Below are positions 17,493 to 25,723 of a stretch of 64,000 nt of DNA, in pieces (the first letter of the stretch is position 1; each line of letters begins with the position of its first letter). This stretch comes from JAFECT01 sp036501825 (GTDB lineage Bacteria > Pseudomonadota > Alphaproteobacteria > Caulobacterales > Caulobacteraceae), in assembly GCA_036501825.1 (NCBI GenBank), contig DASXZP010000012.1:78331-142330 (forward strand), given 5' to 3'. The notes under the pieces were generated by a model. The model ran no database searches, had not been told where the DNA came from, and saw only the letters and a list, made by a program, of their open reading frames with translations. The position numbers were made by a program, and so were the translations under genes.

Positions 17493-18679
17493 CCCATCCC
17501 GTGAAAACCTTCCGGATGAATCGCCGCGCCTTGCTGGGCGGCATGGCCGGCGTGTCGGTGCTGTTCGCCGGGCGCGCGGCGCTGGCGTCGGAAAGCGGCC
17601 GTCGCAAGCTGGTGGTGATCATCGCGCGCGGCGGCCTCGACGGCCTGTCGGTCAGCCCGCCCTACGGCGATCCGAACTACCAGGCGCTGCGCGGCGCCAT
17701 CGCGATTCCGCCGCCGGGCGCCGACGGCGGCGCGCTGAAGCTCGACGAAACCTTCGGCCTGCACCCAGCCCTGTCGCAGATCTACGCCATGACCCAGTCG
17801 GGCGAAGCGCGCATCGCGCCGGCGGTGGCGATCCCCGACCGCATCCGCTCGCACTTCGAAGCCCAGGACATGCTCGAGAACGGCACCGCACAGGTTTACG
17901 CGACCAGCACCGGCTGGCTGAACCGCGCCCTGTCGGCGATGGGCACGCGCCGCGCGCTTTCCGTGGGCGCTCAGGCGCCGCTGGTCATTCGCGGGCCGGT
18001 GGAGACCGCGTCCTGGTCCCCGGGGCCGGAGTTGCCCCAGGGCGACCGCGTCGCCGGCATCCTGATGGACCTCTACAAGGACGATCCGCTGCTGGCGCCC
18101 GCCCTCGCCTCGGGCCTCTCCAACGAAGCCATGGCGCGCGACGCCATCGGCGCCGAGACGGTGAAGCAGAACGACGTGAAGGCCCTGGGCGCGGCGATCT
18201 CCAAGTTCATGGTCGCCCACGACGGGCCCGACGTGGTGGCGCTGTCCCTCGACGGCTTCGACACCCACGCCAGCCAGGGCGCCTCCAAGGGCCAGCTCGC
18301 CAACCGCCTGGCCTACGTCGACCAGCTGTTCGCCGGGCTGAAGGGCGGCCTGGGACCGGCCTGGAACGACACCGCGGTGGTCATGGCCACCGAGTTCGGC
18401 CGCACGGCGCGGATCAACGGCACCTCGGGCACCGACCACGGCACGGCCTCGACCCTGCTGCTGGCCGGCGGGTCCCTTAAGCGCGGCGGCATCGTCGGCG
18501 ACTGGCCGACGCTGGCCGACAACCGCCTGTTCGAGAACCGGGATCTGGCGCCAACCCTCGAAGTTCGTTCGGTTTTCAAGGGCCTGCTGCGGGACCACTT
18601 GGGCGTCGAAAAGGCCAAGCTGGACACCCTCGTCTTCCCCGACAGCCAATCGGTCGCGGCCAGCGACGGATTGATCTAG
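17489..18679 (+). CDS. DUF1501 family protein with Tat-type signal
   Basis: The 396-residue protein starts at the ATG overlapping the DUF1800 stop. A twin-arginine style leader (NRRALLGGMAGVSVLFAG) precedes the domain. It resembles an alkaline-phosphatase/sulfatase-like fold, with HPALSQIYAMTQ, SHFEAQDMLENG, LDGFDTHASQG, and TEFGRTARINGTSGTDHG; the last motif would carry metal ligands. DUF1501 enzymes of known activity have not been assigned, as far as I know. The gene ends before a strong rho-independent terminator at 18777, which should end the two-gene transcript. Confidence 0.92.
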   Translation: MTHPVKTFRMNRRALLGGMAGVSVLFAGRAALASESGRRKLVVIIARGGLDGLSVSPPYGDPNYQALRGAIAIPPPGADGGALKLDETFGLHPALSQIYAMTQSGEARIAPAVAIPDRIRSHFEAQDMLENGTAQVYATSTGWLNRALSAMGTRRALSVGAQAPLVIRGPVETASWSPGPELPQGDRVAGILMDLYKDDPLLAPALASGLSNEAMARDAIGAETVKQNDVKALGAAISKFMVAHDGPDVVALSLDGFDTHASQGASKGQLANRLAYVDQLFAGLKGGLGPAWNDTAVVMATEFGRTARINGTSGTDHGTASTLLLAGGSLKRGGIVGDWPTLADNRLFENRDLAPTLEVRSVFKGLLRDHLGVEKAKLDTLVFPDSQSVAASDGLI

Positions 18680-18776
18680 TGAACACGTTCAATTAGACGG
18701 GTGTCAGGTTCCGGCCGACGCCTTCCCCAAGGCGCCCCCCGCGCCCAATAGCTCGGCCGGTACCCGATCCCGACCT

Positions 18777-18814
18777 GCCCTCCCCGTCCCAACGCGGGGA
18801 GGGCATTCTTTTTT
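18777..18814 (+). terminator. Rho-independent terminator after the DUF1501 gene
   Basis: A perfect 10-bp stem (GCCCTCCCCG at 18777-18786 with CGGGGAGGGC at 18795-18804) and 8-nt loop is followed after four bases by TTTTTT. It lies about 100 nt past the DUF1501 stop. Confidence 0.8.
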
Positions 18815-18881
18815 CAGGCGCTGAGAACCGTCTGCTTCCGATCCGTTGCGGACGCCAGGGAAGGAGGCGCACACTCAGTGC

Positions 18882-19223
18882 ATGCGCCGCCTCCTCGCCA
18901 CGATCGCTTTTCTCACCCCACTTCCTCTCCTTGCGTGTGGGAGCCCGAGCGATGCGGATTCGCGATGCCCGGAACTTGAGCGGCTCAAACCTGACCAAGC
19001 GCGCAGCGATGCACTGGCGGCGACAGCAAAGGGCGACAAACACCTGATTATGTTAGGCGGATACGTCGGCGTTGTTCCGGGCGGGAATCCTACCAACCTT
19101 CCAACCGTCCTGCTGGCGAGCACCGGGGACACTGCACCGGAAGCTTGCAGGCGGCTGCGGCCGAAAGCCGAATCCTATGCACTTGCGTACAATGCCGAAG
19201 TACGCTCGGTTTCAGGGAAATAG
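18882..19223 (+). CDS. Small lipoprotein, unknown function
   Basis: The 113-residue product from the ATG at 18882 starts RRLLATIAFLTPLPLLACGSP, a lipoprotein signal with lipobox LLAC. The rest has a helix (RCPELERLKPDQARSDALAA), then GYVGVVPGGNPTNLPTV and a conserved-looking Cys. The Shine-Dalgarno-like AAGGAGG is about 14 nt upstream, further than ideal; an earlier in-frame start at 18846 exists but lies upstream of this sequence. No family is recognised. It converges with the HAD gene, one base between the stops. Confidence 0.6.
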   Translation: MRRLLATIAFLTPLPLLACGSPSDADSRCPELERLKPDQARSDALAATAKGDKHLIMLGGYVGVVPGGNPTNLPTVLLASTGDTAPEACRRLRPKAESYALAYNAEVRSVSGK

Positions 19224-19224
19224 G

Positions 19225-19905
19225 CTAGCGGCCGCTGGCGAACCGCCCAAGTTCGCACTCTAATTCCACAAACGTGCGCGCCACGTGAGTCGCGCCGGAT
19301 GCGGCGACTTCCTCGGCCGTGTGAAAGCCCCACGCGACGCCCTGCGGATAGGCGCCCGCCGCGATCGCCATCAGCATGTCGTGGGAGGTGTCGCCGATCA
19401 TCACCGTGCGCTCGGGCGACGTGTGGGCGGCTTCCATGGCTTGCAGCAGCATGGACGGGTGCGGTTTGCCGGGGCCGTCGTCGGCGCAGCGGGTGGCGTC
19501 GAAGAGGTGGCCCCAGCCGTGGCGCTCCAGCAGGCGGTCGACGCCGCGGCGGGAGTTGCCGGTGGCTAGCGCCAAGCGCCAGCCGTCGGCCTTCAGCGCG
19601 TCTAGCAGTTCGACGGCGCCGGCGTAGAGCGGCTCGGTGAAGTCCGGGTCCAGGTGCATGCGCCGGAACGACTCCTGAAACCCGGTGACGAACTCGGCGA
19701 ACTGCGCGTCGGTGAGCTCGGGCGCGAGCTGGCGCAGGCCCTCGGCCAGCGACAGGCCCACGATTTGGCGCACGGAATCGTAATCGGGCGGATCGAGGCC
19801 CACCGTGTCCGCCGCCTCGATGGCCGCGCGGTGGATGGTCGAACGCGAGTCCACCAGGGTTCCGTCGACATCGAATACGGCGAGCAGGCGATTAATGTTC
19901 AGCAC
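19225..19905 (-). CDS. HAD-IA family hydrolase, phosphoglycolate-phosphatase-like
   Basis: The 226-residue protein is taken from a GTG at 19905, reading VLNINRLLAVFDVDGTLVDS. The motif DVDGT carries the nucleophile and acid aspartates, ATGNSRRG is HAD motif II, and GKPHPSMLLQAME with MIGDTSHDM supply motifs III and IV. It probably dephosphorylates a small phosphorylated metabolite. The ribosome binding site GAGGAGGAAGGG is provided by the end of a 25-bp palindromic repeat element. The gene lies just downstream of the pseudouridine synthase gene on the same strand. Confidence 0.88.
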   Translation of the reverse strand: MLNINRLLAVFDVDGTLVDSRSTIHRAAIEAADTVGLDPPDYDSVRQIVGLSLAEGLRQLAPELTDAQFAEFVTGFQESFRRMHLDPDFTEPLYAGAVELLDALKADGWRLALATGNSRRGVDRLLERHGWGHLFDATRCADDGPGKPHPSMLLQAMEAAHTSPERTVMIGDTSHDMLMAIAAGAYPQGVAWGFHTAEEVAASGATHVARTFVELECELGRFASGR

Positions 19906-19906
19906 T

Positions 19907-20074
19907 CCCTTCCTCCTCGATGGAGGAAGGGTCGGGGATGGAGGTGGGGGCAGGCGGAGCCAGGATGCGGCGCGAGCCGGCGCCGACGGTATCTGGTTGT
20001 GCCGCCCGCGTGTGCTTCCGACACCGTGGAGTGCACACCACCATCCCAACCCTTCCTCCATCGAGGAGGAAGGG
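19907..20074. repeat. 168-bp element bounded by 25-bp perfect inverted repeats
   Basis: The arms are 19907-19931 and 20050-20074, perfect inverted copies of CCCTTCCTCCTCGATGGAGG followed by AAGGG. Each arm is itself a near-palindrome with CGAT at its centre. The inside is a non-coding mix with no recognisable gene. The arm nearest the HAD gene supplies its ribosome binding site, and the other arm stops 12 nt short of the RluC-like stop. The size and ends suggest a small non-autonomous repeat, which I infer is dispersed in the genome. Confidence 0.8.
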
Positions 20075-20086
20075 CTTTAGAGTTAG

Positions 20087-21088
20087 TCATCGGCGGCGTC
20101 CCTTACCGCCGATGAACGGATCGACGTCGGCTTCGTGCTGATCGAAACCGAAGCGTTCGAAACCGGCCCTCATTTCCGGCGAGATCGGCGCCTCGACGAT
20201 CAGCTTGCCGCCGCCGGGGTGATCGAGTTCGATCCTCCGCGCGTGCAGTTGCAGCTTCAGGCCCTCGGACAACTCGCGCGACTTGTCGTCGAGGTATTTC
20301 GGATCGCCCAGGATCGCGTGGCCGATGGCCAGCATGTGCGCGCGCAGCTGGTGGGTGCGACCGGTGTGCGGTCGCAGCGCCATCCACGCCGCGCGATGCG
20401 CTGCGCGCGAGACGGTGACGTATTCGGTCTCCGCGCTTTCCGCGCCGTGCTCCTTCGCATCGGCCGGGACCATCATCTCGCGGTCGCCGATGCCGCGTTT
20501 GGCCAGCGCCAGTTCGATCACGCCCTCGGCCGGCTTCGGATCGCCCGCGACGATGGCCCAATAGGTCTTCTTCGCCTTGCGCCGCGCAAAGGCGCCCGCG
20601 AGCCGCGCCGCCGCGTCCGGCGACTTGCCGAGCAGCAGCACGCCCGACGTATCGCGGTCCAGCCGGTGCACCAGCCTGGGCCGCTCCAGCCCCTCGCCCC
20701 AGGCCGACAGCAGCCGGTCCACGTGCTTGGTGGTCTTGGTGCCGCCCTGCACCGCCAGGCCCGATGGCTTGTTCAACGCCAGCACCAGCTCGTCCTCGTA
20801 GAGCACCAGCGACTTGGCATAGGCCACGTCGCGGGGCGGCAGGCGCTCGGGTCCGCGCTCGCCGCGGTCCTGGGCGTCCGGCAGGGGCGGCACGCGCACC
20901 ACATTGCCGGCCTCCAGCCGCGTGTCCGCCTTGGCGCGCGAGCCGTCCACCCGCACCTGGCCGGAGCGAAACAGCTTCTGCAGCTGTACGTGGTTCAGGT
21001 GCGGCCAGCGCCGCTTGAACCAGCGGTCGAGCCGGATCCCGGCCTCGCCCTCGCCCACCGTCAGGGTCTTTACCTCGCGCGTCGTCAT
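20087..21088 (-). CDS. RluA/RluC-like 23S rRNA pseudouridine synthase with S4 domain
   Basis: The 333-residue protein has an N-terminal S4 RNA-binding domain (about residues 12-72, IRLDRWFKRRWPHLNHVQLQ) and the catalytic domain with HRLDRDTSGVLLLGK, which holds the catalytic aspartate, then RPHTGRTHQLRAH and GDPKYL. The pattern fits RluC, which makes pseudouridines 955, 2504 and 2580 in E. coli 23S rRNA, but the exact target is inferred. It is followed by the HAD gene on the same strand and diverges from crcB. Confidence 0.93.
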   Translation of the reverse strand: MTTREVKTLTVGEGEAGIRLDRWFKRRWPHLNHVQLQKLFRSGQVRVDGSRAKADTRLEAGNVVRVPPLPDAQDRGERGPERLPPRDVAYAKSLVLYEDELVLALNKPSGLAVQGGTKTTKHVDRLLSAWGEGLERPRLVHRLDRDTSGVLLLGKSPDAAARLAGAFARRKAKKTYWAIVAGDPKPAEGVIELALAKRGIGDREMMVPADAKEHGAESAETEYVTVSRAAHRAAWMALRPHTGRTHQLRAHMLAIGHAILGDPKYLDDKSRELSEGLKLQLHARRIELDHPGGGKLIVEAPISPEMRAGFERFGFDQHEADVDPFIGGKGRRR

Positions 21089-21169
21089 GGCCGAGCCTTA
21101 TAGCGGGGCGGACGCGTGCGCCTATAGCCGCCGGCGGCTAGGATCAGGGGCGCGACTCGGAGAGGCCGG

Positions 21170-21577
21170 ATGCCGCCCCTGAACCTGTATCTGGCCGTCC
21201 TCCTCGGCAGCGCGCTGGGCGGCGTGGCGCGGTTTTTCCTGTCCGGCCTGATCGGATCGCAGTTCGGCGAGGCGTTCCCCTGGGGCACCGTCCTGGTGAA
21301 CATCACCGGCTCATTCGTCATCGGCTTCGTCGCGGGGCTCAGCGCGCCGGGCGGCCGCGTGGCGCTCAGTCCCGCCATGCGCCTGTTCCTGATGACCGGG
21401 GTCTGCGGCGGCTACACCACCTTCTCGGCCTTCAGCCTGCAGACGTTCACGCTCCTGGGCGACGGCCATTGGGGGAAAGCCGGCGCCAACGTCGTCGGAT
21501 CGGTGGGCCTGTGCGTGCTCGCAACCTGGCTGGGCTACCTCGCCGCGGCGGCCATCAATCAGGTCAGGACAGTCTAA
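21170..21577 (+). CDS. crcB: Fluoride ion channel CrcB/Fluc
   Basis: The 135-residue protein has four hydrophobic segments and the signatures GGVARF, GTVLVNITGSF and CGGYTTFSAFS, which line the fluoride path and the central sodium site. It exports fluoride from the cytoplasm as a dimer. The ATG follows GGAGAGGCC. I looked for a fluoride riboswitch in the 81-nt gap upstream and found no convincing one. A hairpin with a short T-run lies just past the stop. Confidence 0.95.
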   Translation: MPPLNLYLAVLLGSALGGVARFFLSGLIGSQFGEAFPWGTVLVNITGSFVIGFVAGLSAPGGRVALSPAMRLFLMTGVCGGYTTFSAFSLQTFTLLGDGHWGKAGANVVGSVGLCVLATWLGYLAAAAINQVRTV

Positions 21578-21594
21578 GCTCTTGGTTGTATGCT

Positions 21595-21617
21595 GGCCGT
21601 CGCACAACGGCCGTTTT
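21595..21617 (+). terminator. Likely terminator after crcB
   Basis: GGCCGT at 21595 and ACGGCC at 21607 form a 6-bp stem with loop CGCACA, followed by GTTTT. It is short but correctly placed after crcB. Confidence 0.55.
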
Positions 21618-21682
21618 CCTGTCTTCAAAGCTTCGCGTCGCCGCGTTCATTCTTCCCTGCCTCGGACAGGAGATGAGTCGCC

Positions 21683-23527
21683 ATGACTTGCGTCACCGCA
21701 ACGAACGCCACGAGCAAGTTCAGCCTCAAAGCCTATCGCGGGGATCGCAAGACCCTGCTCGCGTTCAACCTGCCCAAGGCGCAGGCGAAGAATCTCGCGG
21801 GTTTTTCCATTCAGGTGCAGCCGCCCACCGGGCCCGCCTATTATCTCGACAACACGCTGCGCTTCGACCAGCCCGCCGATCACGCTCAGGACGCGGCGCA
21901 GTCGGCCAATTCGTCGCTGAACGCGCCGTTCCAGAAGTTCCGTTGGGTGCATGTACCGGGCCAGACGCACCAGGGTCTCGACCCGCAGGTCGGGACCTAT
22001 GCCTACACGGTGACGCCGCGCTACTTCGACAAGGACGGGTCGCTGTTGCCGCTGGATGCCGGCGCCGGCGCCACGGCGAAGATCGATGTTGACGCGTTCG
22101 AGAAGGGCGCGCTGAAGATCGGCTTCACCCGCGGCTACATGCAGTCGCAGGCCTTCGTGAACCACTTCGGCAAGGCGGCGACGGTTCGGCCCGCAGGCAA
22201 GACGCTGATCTACGATACGTCGGCGCAGGCGGGCGTGAACGCGGCGGGCGACAAGTCCACCTACGCCCAGGAATACGCCTGGATGGGCTACACCGCGCGC
22301 GAGCTGGTGTTCGAGGTGTTGAAAGCCGTGCAAAGCGATGCGTCGCTGACGCTCGACATGTTTGCCTATGACCTGAACGAGCCCGACGTGATCACCATCC
22401 TGCAGGCCTTGGCCAAGGACGGGCGCCTGCGGATGATCCTCGACAACGCGAGCCTGCACCACGCTTCGCCGCCCAAGCCCGAGGACCAGGTCGAGACCCT
22501 GCTGAACAAGGCCAAGGCCGGGATCGTGCTGCGCGGCAAGTTCGGCCGCTACGCCCATGACAAGGTGATGATCGTCTACCAGAACAAGAAGCCGGTGCGC
22601 GTGCTCACCGGCTCGACCAACTTCTCGGTCACCGGTCTCTATGTGAACGCCAACCATGTGCTGGTCTACGAGGACGCGGAAGTCGCGGGCTGGTACGCGG
22701 GGGTGTTCGAGGAATCCTGGACCGACAAAGTCAACCAGAAGGCCTTTGCCAAATCGGTCTGGGCGACCAAGTCCTACACCTCGAGCGGCGCCGCGACGCC
22801 GAAGACCGAATTCAACTTCTCGCCCCACAGCGCGGCGTACATGACCAAGGAACTGGGCGGCATCGTCAACGCCGTCGCCCAGCAGGACAAGGCCGGCGGT
22901 TCGGTGCTGTTCGCGGTGATGGAGTTGACCAGCACGGGCAAGTCGAAGAACGCGGTGTACAGCGCGCTCGACGCCCTCCACGCCAAGACCAAGGCCTTCA
23001 CCTACGGCATCTCCGACGCGCCGGAGGGGATTTACCTGTACCCGCACGGCTCGACGACCGGCGTGCTGGTCACCGGCAAGCCGGGGGCGACCATGCTGCC
23101 GCCGCCGTTCAATCAGGTTCCGGGCATCGCCGGCCACGAAATCCACGACAAGTTCGTCGTCTGCGGCTTCAACCGACCGGAGGCTGTCGTCTACTGCGGC
23201 TCATCCAACCTGGCGGAGGGCGGCGAGCAGGCCAACGGCGACAATCTGCTGGCCATTCGCGACGGCGACGTGGCGACGGTGTTCGCCATCGAGGCCCTGC
23301 TGCTCATCGACCACTACGACTTCCTCGACCGCTATGCGACCAAGACGGTCGGCAAGTCGAAGACCAAGAAGGCCAAGGCGGTCAAGAGCACGGTGAAGAA
23401 CGTCGGCGCCTCGAAGACCGCCGCGGCTGCGGCGGCGGGTATGTTTCTCGACGCGTCCGACGACTGGACCGACAAGTTCTATGACGGCGGCGACCTGCAC
23501 GCGACCGACCGGCAGCTGTTCGGCTAG
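21683..23527 (+). CDS. PLD-superfamily protein with divergent HKD motifs
   Basis: The 614-residue protein has an N-terminal beta-rich region (about 1-150), then two PLD-like halves. The first has His292-x-Lys294 in YAHDKVMIVYQNKK and GSTNFSVTG; the second has His488-x-Lys490 in IHDKFVVCGFN and GSSNLAEGG. In both, the aspartate expected five residues after the lysine is absent (Tyr and Gly), while the HxK and GSxN parts remain. HxK-only members exist among nucleases and phosphodiesterases such as TDP1. The C-terminal 80 residues include a Lys-rich stretch. No signal peptide is seen. Substrate is unknown. It stands alone. Confidence 0.85.
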   Translation: MTCVTATNATSKFSLKAYRGDRKTLLAFNLPKAQAKNLAGFSIQVQPPTGPAYYLDNTLRFDQPADHAQDAAQSANSSLNAPFQKFRWVHVPGQTHQGLDPQVGTYAYTVTPRYFDKDGSLLPLDAGAGATAKIDVDAFEKGALKIGFTRGYMQSQAFVNHFGKAATVRPAGKTLIYDTSAQAGVNAAGDKSTYAQEYAWMGYTARELVFEVLKAVQSDASLTLDMFAYDLNEPDVITILQALAKDGRLRMILDNASLHHASPPKPEDQVETLLNKAKAGIVLRGKFGRYAHDKVMIVYQNKKPVRVLTGSTNFSVTGLYVNANHVLVYEDAEVAGWYAGVFEESWTDKVNQKAFAKSVWATKSYTSSGAATPKTEFNFSPHSAAYMTKELGGIVNAVAQQDKAGGSVLFAVMELTSTGKSKNAVYSALDALHAKTKAFTYGISDAPEGIYLYPHGSTTGVLVTGKPGATMLPPPFNQVPGIAGHEIHDKFVVCGFNRPEAVVYCGSSNLAEGGEQANGDNLLAIRDGDVATVFAIEALLLIDHYDFLDRYATKTVGKSKTKKAKAVKSTVKNVGASKTAAAAAAGMFLDASDDWTDKFYDGGDLHATDRQLFG

Positions 23528-23910
23528 CGGATGGTCAGGCGCAGGCGATAGCGGCCGAAGGCGCCTTCCGCCATCAGGTCGGCGCTGACCCCGAACACGT
23601 ATTCGCCGGTCTGCTGCAGCGGGATGCTCTGCGGAATGCCCGGGCCGTCGCCGTTGCCGTCGGGATAGCCGATGGTCTGGCGCGTGGCGGGGCCCTGCAG
23701 CGTCCAGGTCAGGGTCTGACCCGCCCGCGCCTTGAAATGATAGTCGCAGCTCGCGCGCTCGTGGGTCAGGCGGCCGGTGTATTCGATGCTGTCGGTCCCG
23801 CGCTTCATGTGCACATTGACCACACAGTCGGACGGGTCCGCGAAGGCGGGGGCGGCGAAGAGGATCAATCCGGCGAACGCCGCGCCGGCGGCAAGCTTGG
23901 ACGAGACCAT
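23524..23910 (-). CDS. Secreted beta-rich protein, unknown function
   Basis: The 128-residue product has a signal peptide (cleavage after APAFA), two cysteines near the N-terminus and middle (DCVVN and ASCDYHF), and a strand-rich domain ending FGRYRLRLTIR. The wording resembles inhibitors of g-type lysozyme or similar periplasmic sandwich proteins, but this is not firm. Its stop overlaps the stop of the PLD gene in the palindrome CTAG, so the genes converge. Confidence 0.7.
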   Translation of the reverse strand: MVSSKLAAGAAFAGLILFAAPAFADPSDCVVNVHMKRGTDSIEYTGRLTHERASCDYHFKARAGQTLTWTLQGPATRQTIGYPDGNGDGPGIPQSIPLQQTGEYVFGVSADLMAEGAFGRYRLRLTIR

Positions 23911-24040
23911 GGGCGCTCTCCTGTCGCTTATCGGCGACCAGTTGGCGGCAGATGATGCGGAACGTCAACGGCCCCGCGCGCGCAGAAATCGGAAACTTCG
24001 TTTGATTCCACGCCGGGCGCGCGGGCGGTTATGCAGGCGC

Positions 24041-24499
24041 ATGACCAACGTTACCATCCGCCCGATCACGCCGGCCGACTACGCCGCCTGGCGCCCGCTC
24101 TGGGACGGCTACAACGCCTTCTACGGCCGTTCCGGCGCGACCGTCCTGCCCGAAGACATCACCGCCGCCACCTGGGCGCGGTTCTTCGATCCCACTGAGC
24201 CGGTGCACGCGCTCGTGGCCGAACGTGACGGCGCGCTGCTCGGCCTGACCCACTACCTGTATCACCGATCGACCACGATGATCCCACTCACCTGCTATCT
24301 GCAGGACCTGTTCACGGTCGAAGCCGCGCGCGGGAAGGGCGTCGGGCGCGCTCTGATCGAGGCCGTATTCGAAAACGCAAAGGCGGCGGGAACGGACCGC
24401 GTCTACTGGCAGACGCACGAGACCAACACCCACGCGATGCAGCTCTACGACAAGGTCGCGGAACGATCGGGCTTCCTGGTCTACCGCAAGACCCGCTGA
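24041..24499 (+). CDS. GNAT family N-acetyltransferase
   Basis: The 152-residue protein starts at the ATG at 24041, reading TNVTIRPITPADYAAWRPLW. The acetyl-CoA loop appears as VEAARGKGVGRALIEAV, and the C-terminal part has NTHAMQLYDKVAERSGFLVY, as in aminoglycoside and RimI-type GNAT proteins. It transfers an acetyl group from acetyl-CoA to an amine; the substrate is unknown. It stands between the secreted protein and the DUF6894-like gene, which it meets tail to tail. Confidence 0.9.
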   Translation: MTNVTIRPITPADYAAWRPLWDGYNAFYGRSGATVLPEDITAATWARFFDPTEPVHALVAERDGALLGLTHYLYHRSTTMIPLTCYLQDLFTVEAARGKGVGRALIEAVFENAKAAGTDRVYWQTHETNTHAMQLYDKVAERSGFLVYRKTR

Positions 24500-24503
24500 G
24501 CGG

Positions 24504-24758
24504 TCACGGCGCCTGCAGGCCGCCGGTGCTGGGCGCATCCTCGACCCAGAGCTTCAGCATAAACAGGATCAGTCCGCGATCGTCGCGGGCGGTAATCGAC
24601 CATGCCTGGGCCGCGCGCAGGCCACGCGACGCCGCCAACAGCGCGCGACCGGCGACGCGCGACGCCTCCAGCTGGGCTTCGCCGAGGTTTGCCAGCTCCA
24701 CGCCCGTGGCGTCGGGGCTGGAAACGCCATTGTCGAAATCGAAGAAATACCGGGCCAT
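24504..24758 (-). CDS. DUF6894-like small protein
   Basis: The 84-residue protein starts at the ATG at 24758 after a GGGAGGG site. It begins ARYFFDFDNGVSSPDATGVE, the hallmark opening of short proteins common in alphaproteobacteria (DUF6894), and continues with an Ala-rich helix, then WSITARDDRGLILFMLKLWVE. Function is unknown. A longer upstream frame lacks the family start. It converges with the GNAT gene, with 4 nt between the stops. Confidence 0.75.
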   Translation of the reverse strand: MARYFFDFDNGVSSPDATGVELANLGEAQLEASRVAGRALLAASRGLRAAQAWSITARDDRGLILFMLKLWVEDAPSTGGLQAP

Positions 24759-25018
24759 GGCCCTCCCGTTCGAGAGGGAGCGCACGTCTCCCTCGGCCAC
24801 CGATGCCCAAAGGATCGATACGGCGGTGAGAGGCATTTAGCACGATGTGCGACTTAGCCGAAATCTAATGTTCGAACTCAACATTATATGTCTGAATGAG
24901 AGATCGTTGTGTTTTCGCGAGACGTTTGACCTTTAGAATCAAACAAATACCAAATAAAACCAATTTGCTATCGTGACAGGCGTATAATAAGCGCGTCGGA
25001 CATCGGGGCCGACGCCAT
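24759..25018 (+). promoter_or_regulatory. AT-rich intergenic region with a TATAAT box upstream of the crp-type gene
   Basis: From about 24840 to 24990 the DNA is clearly richer in A and T than its surroundings. A perfect TATAAT lies at 24983-24988, 31 nt upstream of the regulator's ATG at 25019. No good -35 is found at 17 nt, so the promoter may need an activator or the regulator itself. No gene longer than 30 codons is supported in this gap. Confidence 0.5.
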
Positions 25019-25723
25019 ATGCAATTCCGTAATCGACTGCTGTCGTCTGTGTCGAAAGACGACATTGAATGGCTTTTTCCGCACCTTCAGGAGATTTCCC
25101 TGCGGAGCGGCGCCACGCTCTACGAGGCCGGCGGTCGCACCCCCCACGTCTTTTTCCCAAGCACGGCCGTTATTTCCGTCGTCACCGTGATGAACGACGG
25201 CGCCAGCGTAGAGACCTCGTCGATCGGTCGCGAGGGTGCGGTGGGGCTTCTTCCGGGGTTGACCAATGCCGCGTCGCCGACGCGCGTGTTCGCCCAGATC
25301 GGCGGCGGCGGACTTCGGCTTTCGTCGGATCTGCTGCGCACGCGTTGCGGCGAGAGTCCCGACCTGCTGAACAAACTGCTGCACAGCGCGCTCGGCGACC
25401 TGGCGCAGGCGGGTCAGGGCGTCGCGTGCAACGCGCTGCACGAGGCGTCGGCGCGGTTGGCGCGCTGGCTGCTGATGACCGAGGATCGCGTCGGCAATGC
25501 AACCTTCCCGCTGACCCAGGAATATCTCGCGATCATGGTCGGCGTGCAGCGCACCACCGTCAGCCTGATCGCGAGCCGCCTGAAGGGCAACGGATTGATC
25601 GACTATTCGCGCGGCGTTATCGAAATCACCGACCGCGCCGGTCTCAAGGCGGTGGCCTGTGAATGCTACGCCTCGCTGTTGCTCCGTTACGCCGACCTCG
25701 GCATCGAGACGGCCGGCGGCTAA
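25019..25723 (+). CDS. Crp/Fnr family transcriptional regulator
   Basis: The 234-residue protein has an N-terminal cyclic-nucleotide-binding-like barrel (about residues 10-130, with SGATLYEAGGRTPHVFF and SSIGREGAVGLL) and a C-terminal winged helix containing PLTQEYLAIMVGVQRTTVSL. The N-terminal cysteines used by Fnr for a 4Fe-4S cluster are absent, and the FGE/RS phosphate-binding motif for cAMP is not conserved, so the ligand is unknown. The gene is preceded by an AT-rich regulatory gap and its stop overlaps the stop of the pseudouridine synthase gene by 3 nt. Confidence 0.9.
   Translation: MQFRNRLLSSVSKDDIEWLFPHLQEISLRSGATLYEAGGRTPHVFFPSTAVISVVTVMNDGASVETSSIGREGAVGLLPGLTNAASPTRVFAQIGGGGLRLSSDLLRTRCGESPDLLNKLLHSALGDLAQAGQGVACNALHEASARLARWLLMTEDRVGNATFPLTQEYLAIMVGVQRTTVSLIASRLKGNGLIDYSRGVIEITDRAGLKAVACECYASLLLRYADLGIETAGG

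Noticed and set aside
21089..21169. Possible fluoride riboswitch upstream of crcB
   Set aside because: The gap is only 81 nt and I do not see the conserved GGNGAUGG / CUGAUG elements. A covariance-model scan would settle it.
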